The translations under genes and the position numbers were made by a program. Positions 59,632 through 64,000 of a DNA stretch of 64,000 nt are shown here, one piece after another. How positions within the stretch are numbered: position 1 is the stretch's first letter; each line of letters begins with the position of its first letter. A model generated the notes under the pieces. The model saw only the letters and a list, made by a program, of their open reading frames with translations. It searched no databases and was not told the DNA's origin. The stretch lies in the NCBI RefSeq assembly GCF_001580615.1, contig NZ_LHZC01000042.1, positions 24,703 through 88,702 on the forward strand, written 5' to 3'. The stretch is from Acetobacter malorum. Its GTDB lineage: Bacteria > Pseudomonadota > Alphaproteobacteria > Acetobacterales > Acetobacteraceae.

Positions 59632-60273
59632 ATGTCTTCTTCCGCTTTTCCTCCCGGCTGGGGGCAACCTTCTGGCGCACAAAACGGGGCAGGCTTCCCA
59701 CAAGGGAGCGGTAGCCCGCCCGTCTGGATTTATGCCGGGTTCTGGTGGCGTGTCTGGGCATTTCTCATCGACAGCATCATCCTCACTGCGATGGATGCTG
59801 TTCTGGGATATTTCATCCTGCCGGACTTCAAAGTCCGGTGGGAAGAACTCCCCATCCCCGACAGTTCCGGCCAGACCGTGGATGTGGTGGACATTGCGCA
59901 ACGCGTGCAGCCTGACACTATTTCCGTGCTCATCCCCCATATTCAGGTCGGTCACTGGCATCTGCCGGGGCTCCTGATGGCGCTGGTGCCCGCCCTGTAT
60001 TTCATTCTGTTTGAGTCCTCCCGCTTCCGCGCCACACCGGGCAAGCGCCTGTGTCAGCTGGAAGTCACGACCCTGCAGGGCGAGCGCATTTCCATTGCGC
60101 GGGCTACAGTGCGGTTTTTGATCAAGGCGTTCATCTCCTTCCCCATCCTCCATATTGGCGTGCTGATGGTGGCCTTCACGCGCCAGAAGCAGGGGCTGCA
60201 TGATCTGATTGCCGGAACGCTGGTCCTCCGGGCGGAAAACAGCCAGATCGTCACATTCGACCGCCGGATGTAA
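59632..60273 (+). CDS. RDD family membrane protein
   Basis: A 213-residue membrane protein. After a Gly/Pro-rich N-terminus, WRVWAFLIDSIILTAMDAVLG has the Arg-x-x-Asp-type element of the RDD domain. A second span follows (LPGLLMALVPALYFILFES), then FRATPGKRLCQLEV, the conserved G-K-R loop, and a third span, FLIKAFISFPILHIGVLMVAF. Function of the family is largely unknown. Some members transport sodium or protons. Starts 33 bp after argJ with AAGGAACAGG upstream. Confidence 0.88.
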   Translation: MSSSAFPPGWGQPSGAQNGAGFPQGSGSPPVWIYAGFWWRVWAFLIDSIILTAMDAVLGYFILPDFKVRWEELPIPDSSGQTVDVVDIAQRVQPDTISVLIPHIQVGHWHLPGLLMALVPALYFILFESSRFRATPGKRLCQLEVTTLQGERISIARATVRFLIKAFISFPILHIGVLMVAFTRQKQGLHDLIAGTLVLRAENSQIVTFDRRM

Positions 60274-60279
60274 TTCCCT

Positions 60280-60330
60280 ATCTGGCGGCACATCAGGCCT
60301 TCGGCCGCGCACCTTGTTACCGCCAGATTT
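60280..60330 (+). terminator. Hairpin after the RDD gene
   Basis: ATCTGGCGG (60280-60288) pairs perfectly with CCGCCAGAT (60320-60328), followed by TT. The 31-base interior contains a small GGCC-TTC-GGCC stem. A branched terminator-like structure, without a real T-run. Confidence 0.5.
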
Positions 60331-60411
60331 GCCCCTTACCCTTTATTTCACACAGGGGGCCGTAGTGTGCCCCTTTCCTGACCGACATTTTAAACAAGGA
60401 TACGGCACGCC

Positions 60412-63015
60412 ATGGCGGCAGAGAGCCTGCACCAGAGCACGACCCGAGCCCTCACGGCTTCTCCACCTTTTTCTCTAGCCAGATTTGCCCTCGGGCTTTG
60501 CTTTGTCTGCCTTCTGGTTTTCGGGATTGCGCCCCGGCTGAACAGCCCGGCTCTGGCTGCTGATACGGCCCCTGCTGCCGCCCCTGCAGCAACAGCCTCT
60601 ACAGGGAACCTCAGCCGTCAGGATGCGGAACAGCTCCTCAGCGTGCTGAATGACCCCAAGAAGCGGCAGGATTTTACCAATACCCTGACGCTCATGGCCA
60701 AAGGCCTGCCTGTTGCGCAACCCGCCGCAGCGCCTGCCGCCAAAAAACCCAACCCCACCGCTGTGATTGACAGTGACGTCAACTCCGAGCTGAGCGGCCT
60801 GACAACCTCCATGCGGGGGTACACCCAGAACTTTACAGCGCTGTTTAAGGATCTGCGGTCAGTCGGCACGTGGTTCCACCAGCAAATCAGCAATCCGCAG
60901 TCTCGTCAGACTTTGATTGACGCGTTCAGTCGCGCCCTGATCATCATGCTGGTGGCTCTTGCTCTGGAACGGGCAACAAGCCTGCTGCTCAAAAAACCGC
61001 TGAACTCTGTGACGGCCCATGCCGAAACGCGTGAGCGGAAGCAGGAAGCCGCCGTTGCGGTGGAAAATGTGCAGGCTGCCACCTCCACCCCGGATGGTGA
61101 CAACACCAAAACCCGCGCGGATGACCAGCGCCGCCGCAATGAGGTGATGCGCTACCTCATCCGGGTTCCGTACAATATCCTGCATTTTCTGCTCAAGCTG
61201 CTGCCCGTCGCGGTCTTCCTGGGTCTGGGGTATCTGGGGGCAGAATTCCTGACCACCACCCAGCAGGCCAGCACCGTGACCATCACGCTGACCAACGCCT
61301 ACGTGGTGGCGCGCTGCCTGTATCTGCTGGTTGAAACCGCTCTGGCTCCCCGCTCCCCCGCCATCCGTCTGGCTCCGGCCAAAGACGACACCGCACGGAT
61401 GCTCACCCGCTGGTGGAACGTGCTGGTGGCAGCGCCCTCACTGGTCATCTGTTTGTCTACACTGGGGAGCGAGTTCAATCTGGCCCCCCGTGGCACGGAA
61501 GCCATGCTGCGCGCGGTGGTGCTGATCCAGCATCTGATTATTGCCGCGTTCATCTGGCGGGTCCGCCATATTGTGGCCAATGCGCTGCAACCCTCCGACA
61601 ACATGCGCAAAAAAGCCTTCTGGGCCTTTGTTGGCACCATCGCGCGCTTCTGGTGGATTCCGGTTCTGTTTCTGGATATCGCGCTGTGGTTCGTCTGGGC
61701 GGCGCATCTCAAAGGCGGGTATCAATGGATCCTGCGCGGCACGGGCATGACCTTTGCCTTTCTGGTGCTGTCCCGTCTGGTGGCCGTGCTGGCCTATGGC
61801 ATGCAGGACCGTCTGTTCCGGATTAGTGATACGGTTGAGGCAGAATATCCCGGCTTGCAGAAGCGGGCGGATTATTACTACCCGTTCGTCCGCCGTGTGC
61901 TGACCATTGTCATTGTGTTCATGACCTGCGTGATCATCGCGCAGAGCTGGGGCCTACCGAGCTTCCAGTTCTTCTTCCACTCTCCGCTGGGCTCACGTCT
62001 GGTCGGGGCGGCCCTCAGTCTGGCCATCGGGGCAACCATTGCCGCGCTGGCGTGGGAAGTCATCAATGGCCTGCTGAACAAGCAGATCGACCGCTACACC
62101 TCATCCTCGCAGGCGTCCCGCGCGACACGTCTGCGCACCGTGCTGCCTATTATCCGTACCGTGCTGCTGGCCATCATCATCATCGTGGTTTCGGTCACCA
62201 CCCTTTCGCAGATTGGCATTAACGTCACGCCGCTGCTGACGGGTGCGGGAATTATGGGTGTGGGTCTGTCCTTCGGTTCCCAGAGTCTGGTGAAGGACGT
62301 TATCACCGGCTTCTTCATGTTGGCGGAAGATGCCATTCAGGTCGGCGACTGGGTCACAACCGGGGGCGTTTCCGGCACGGTGGAACATCTGTCCATCCGG
62401 ACGCTGCGTGTGCGCTCCATTGATGGTGACCTGCACATCATCCCGTTCTCTTCCGTGACATCCATTGCCAACACGGGCCGCGGCTTCAACCAGATTATCG
62501 TCAAACAGGTGCTGGATCTGAGCGAAGACTCCGTGAAAGTCGCAAAGCTGATGGCCAGCGTTGTGGCTCAGATGCGCACCGAGGACGCCTTCAGCCACAT
62601 GATCTTCTCGGATTATGCTGATCTGGGTGTGGATAAGACGGACAGCAACGGGGCTGTGCTGGTCGGGGCCATCAAAACTGCCCCCATGATGAAATGGAAG
62701 GTGCAGCGCGAATTCTACCGTCGTCTGGCCAACCTGATGGTTGAGGCCGGGGTGAAATTCTACACACCGACATCCTATTACACCACGCCACCGGGCAACA
62801 GCATGCATCTGGCCGTGGACGATGTGCCGGATACACTCACGCCAGCCGCCCATGTGCAGCAGCCCAAATCTACCGCCCCTGAGCCTGTGCCTCAGCCCTC
62901 CGCTGAAGAAAAAAAGGCGATTGAAGCCGCAGAAAAATCTGACACAGGCCTGCAAAAGCCTGAAGATGAAAGCTCCCCTGCTGCTGCATTTGGAGAAGGT
63001 CCGCCCCATGCCTGA
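60412..63015 (+). CDS. Large MscS-family mechanosensitive channel
   Basis: An 867-residue inner-membrane channel. A signal peptide or first span and Ala-rich periplasmic segment (about 1-170) are followed by many hydrophobic helices. The conserved MscS module starts near residue 580: pore-lining GAGIMGVGLSFGSQSLVKDV, then VGDWVTTGGVSGTVEHLSIRTLRVRSIDG and PFSSVTSIANTGRGFN. This is the YbiO-like extended form and not the short MscS. The C-terminus (from about 810) is Pro/Glu/Ala-rich. Protection against osmotic downshock is the expected role. An eight-base overlap couples it to the next gene. Confidence 0.92.
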   Translation: MAAESLHQSTTRALTASPPFSLARFALGLCFVCLLVFGIAPRLNSPALAADTAPAAAPAATASTGNLSRQDAEQLLSVLNDPKKRQDFTNTLTLMAKGLPVAQPAAAPAAKKPNPTAVIDSDVNSELSGLTTSMRGYTQNFTALFKDLRSVGTWFHQQISNPQSRQTLIDAFSRALIIMLVALALERATSLLLKKPLNSVTAHAETRERKQEAAVAVENVQAATSTPDGDNTKTRADDQRRRNEVMRYLIRVPYNILHFLLKLLPVAVFLGLGYLGAEFLTTTQQASTVTITLTNAYVVARCLYLLVETALAPRSPAIRLAPAKDDTARMLTRWWNVLVAAPSLVICLSTLGSEFNLAPRGTEAMLRAVVLIQHLIIAAFIWRVRHIVANALQPSDNMRKKAFWAFVGTIARFWWIPVLFLDIALWFVWAAHLKGGYQWILRGTGMTFAFLVLSRLVAVLAYGMQDRLFRISDTVEAEYPGLQKRADYYYPFVRRVLTIVIVFMTCVIIAQSWGLPSFQFFFHSPLGSRLVGAALSLAIGATIAALAWEVINGLLNKQIDRYTSSSQASRATRLRTVLPIIRTVLLAIIIIVVSVTTLSQIGINVTPLLTGAGIMGVGLSFGSQSLVKDVITGFFMLAEDAIQVGDWVTTGGVSGTVEHLSIRTLRVRSIDGDLHIIPFSSVTSIANTGRGFNQIIVKQVLDLSEDSVKVAKLMASVVAQMRTEDAFSHMIFSDYADLGVDKTDSNGAVLVGAIKTAPMMKWKVQREFYRRLANLMVEAGVKFYTPTSYYTTPPGNSMHLAVDDVPDTLTPAAHVQQPKSTAPEPVPQPSAEEKKAIEAAEKSDTGLQKPEDESSPAAAFGEGPPHA

Positions 63016-63766
63016 CACCCTCCCGCACTCCCTCCCGCCAGCGGCCTTAAAACCGCTGGCAGCTCTTGAAGTGCCGCTGGGCCAGAACGGCTTTGCCTAT
63101 GAGCAGGCCGCCGCCATCCGCCCGCTTCTGGAGCAATTCGGGATGGAGCGATGGGAGGAGTTTGCGGAGAGCTGGAACCATCTGGGGGTTGATCGCTACA
63201 TGGCGGATGGAGGCCGTTACCGCCGCCGCCGCCATGCGACCTTTACCCTGACGGAAGACCAGATTCTGAGAAAGCCGCATCAGCCGCATTATCAGAGCCG
63301 GGATTACAACACACTGAATGGCGGGATTGAACGCTGGTTCAAGGCCATTACCCCCGCCATAGTCGAACACCCGGCGCTGCTCGCAGTGCTCCGACTAACG
63401 CAACATATTGCGGATGATCTGACGCCGCAGACACAGCGCCCGGTGGCCTGGCATGCGGAAGTGCATCAGTTCCGGATTGAAGCGAGCCCGGATTCAGCCG
63501 GACGCCCCACTCCGGAAGGACTGCACCGTGATGGCGTGGACTGGGTGTGTGTGATGATGGTGCGCCGGGAAAATATTGCCCGTGGCGAGACGACCATTCA
63601 TGACCTCAACCGCCAGCCCGTCGGCAGCTTTACGCTGACAGACCCTATGGATACGGCACTGGTGAATGACAGCCGGGTTTATCATGGTGTGACACCGGTG
63701 CAGCCAGTTGACCCAGCCCACCCGGCGTATCGCGACGTTCTGGTTGTCACCCTTCGGCACGAATAG
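63008..63766 (+). CDS. 2OG-Fe(II) dioxygenase family protein
   Basis: A 252-residue 2-oxoglutarate/iron-dependent dioxygenase-like protein. GLHRDGVDWVCVMMV provides the H-x-D iron ligands, VYHGVTPVQP the distal His, and the C-terminal VLVVTLRHE the Arg expected to bind 2-oxoglutarate. The layout matches the family that includes free L-isoleucine hydroxylases (PF10014 type), so an amino acid hydroxylase is plausible but unproven. The ATG lies inside the last codons of the MscS gene (eight-base overlap). No terminator on this strand after the gene. Confidence 0.85.
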   Translation: MPDTLPHSLPPAALKPLAALEVPLGQNGFAYEQAAAIRPLLEQFGMERWEEFAESWNHLGVDRYMADGGRYRRRRHATFTLTEDQILRKPHQPHYQSRDYNTLNGGIERWFKAITPAIVEHPALLAVLRLTQHIADDLTPQTQRPVAWHAEVHQFRIEASPDSAGRPTPEGLHRDGVDWVCVMMVRRENIARGETTIHDLNRQPVGSFTLTDPMDTALVNDSRVYHGVTPVQPVDPAHPAYRDVLVVTLRHE

Positions 63767-63843
63767 CCGACACGGCTCAGACTGCACTCGGAGGAATTTT
63801 TTTCCTCGATATTTTCAGGACTTCATCCGAAAAGACGTCCCAT

Positions 63844-63878
63844 AAAAAAACAGGCTCTACCCGTTAGGATAGAGCCTG
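63844..63878 (-). terminator. Intrinsic terminator of the minus-strand gene at the right edge
   Basis: CAGGCTCTA (63851-63859) and TAGAGCCTG (63870-63878) form a perfect 9-bp stem with a ten-base loop. On the minus strand it runs into seven T (63844-63850). It lies 26 bp after the stop of the partial gene. Confidence 0.88.
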
Positions 63879-63904
63879 CCACTAAGCATTAAAAAGTCTG
63901 AAAA

Positions 63905-64000
63905 TCAGGCAGAACGAACTTTTGTTTCTTCAACCTGCCGGGGCTGGACACTGTAAGGGCCAGCCGCCCGGATGGTCACGGAGAGAATGCCCATTTTACC
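63905..64000 (-). CDS. 3' end of a possible Hsp20-type small heat shock protein (partial)
   Basis: The last 31 codons of a minus-strand gene cut off by the window edge. They read KMGILSVTIRAAGPYSVQP and end ETKVRSA. The GILSVTI strand resembles the end of the alpha-crystallin domain (N-G-x-L-x-I/V), and a short variable tail follows. Too little is present to be certain. A strong terminator follows. Confidence 0.5.
   Translation of the reverse strand, partial: GKMGILSVTIRAAGPYSVQPRQVEETKVRSA

Overview
The window looks like a chromosomal segment of an acetic acid bacterium (Acetobacteraceae, Alphaproteobacteria, something like Acetobacter, Gluconobacter or Komagataeibacter). This rests on G+C-rich coding sequence and on two gene orders known from Alphaproteobacteria: secA-yebC-ruvCAB-ybgC-tolQRAB-pal-cpoB-tilS-ftsH-folP-glmM-thiD, and tsaE-addB-addA-trxA-accD-folC. 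A CtrA-type regulator is also present. I see no insertion sequence, prophage, CRISPR array or rRNA operon. The genus is an inference.

Layout. Bases 1-3400 (minus): a glycine-rich lipoprotein, tyrS and tldD. Bases 3600-6100 (plus): a secreted trehalase with Pro-Ala tails built on hexanucleotide repeats. Bases 6170-9100 (minus): a two-gene unit of an unrecognised 738-residue PLP-enzyme-like protein and a histidine phosphatase. Bases 9260-13860 (plus): the dTDP-L-rhamnose operon rfbB-rfbA-rfbC-rfbD with a family-2 glycosyltransferase, probably for surface polysaccharide. Bases 14000-17300 (plus): ftsK and a pseudouridine synthase. Bases 17350-23014 (minus): a sulfur-transfer operon with two consecutive cysteine desulfurases, a [2Fe-2S] ferredoxin and mnmA, followed by a glutathione transferase and a GT4 glycosyltransferase. 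An alpha/beta hydrolase is divergent from it.

Bases 24260-36800 (minus): trmJ-like methyltransferase, cysS, folC, accD, trxA, addA, addB and tsaE, interrupted only by a plus-strand tRNA-Thr(TGT) with a good sigma70-type promoter. Bases 36800-38150: a very AT-rich 0.6 kb spacer, then a CtrA-family response regulator with a perfect TTAA-N7-TTAA site just upstream. Bases 38177-57103 (minus): the long conserved envelope, recombination and secretion block listed above. It supplies the Tol-Pal envelope constriction system, the Holliday junction resolvasome, SecA, FtsH, and enzymes for folate, peptidoglycan-precursor and thiamine synthesis. Bases 57340-63766 (plus): parvulin isomerase, argJ, an RDD membrane protein, a large MscS channel and a 2-oxoglutarate dioxygenase. 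The 3' end of a possible Hsp20 gene enters at the right edge on the minus strand.

Most genes are housekeeping. The observations most worth a second look are the CtrA-type gene with its own CtrA box, the PLP-like/phosphatase pair, the nested hairpins between trxA and accD with a matching hairpin at the end of addA, the tandem desulfurases linked to mnmA, the twin-arginine-like leader of TolB, and the terminator-bounded gap between tolB and pal.
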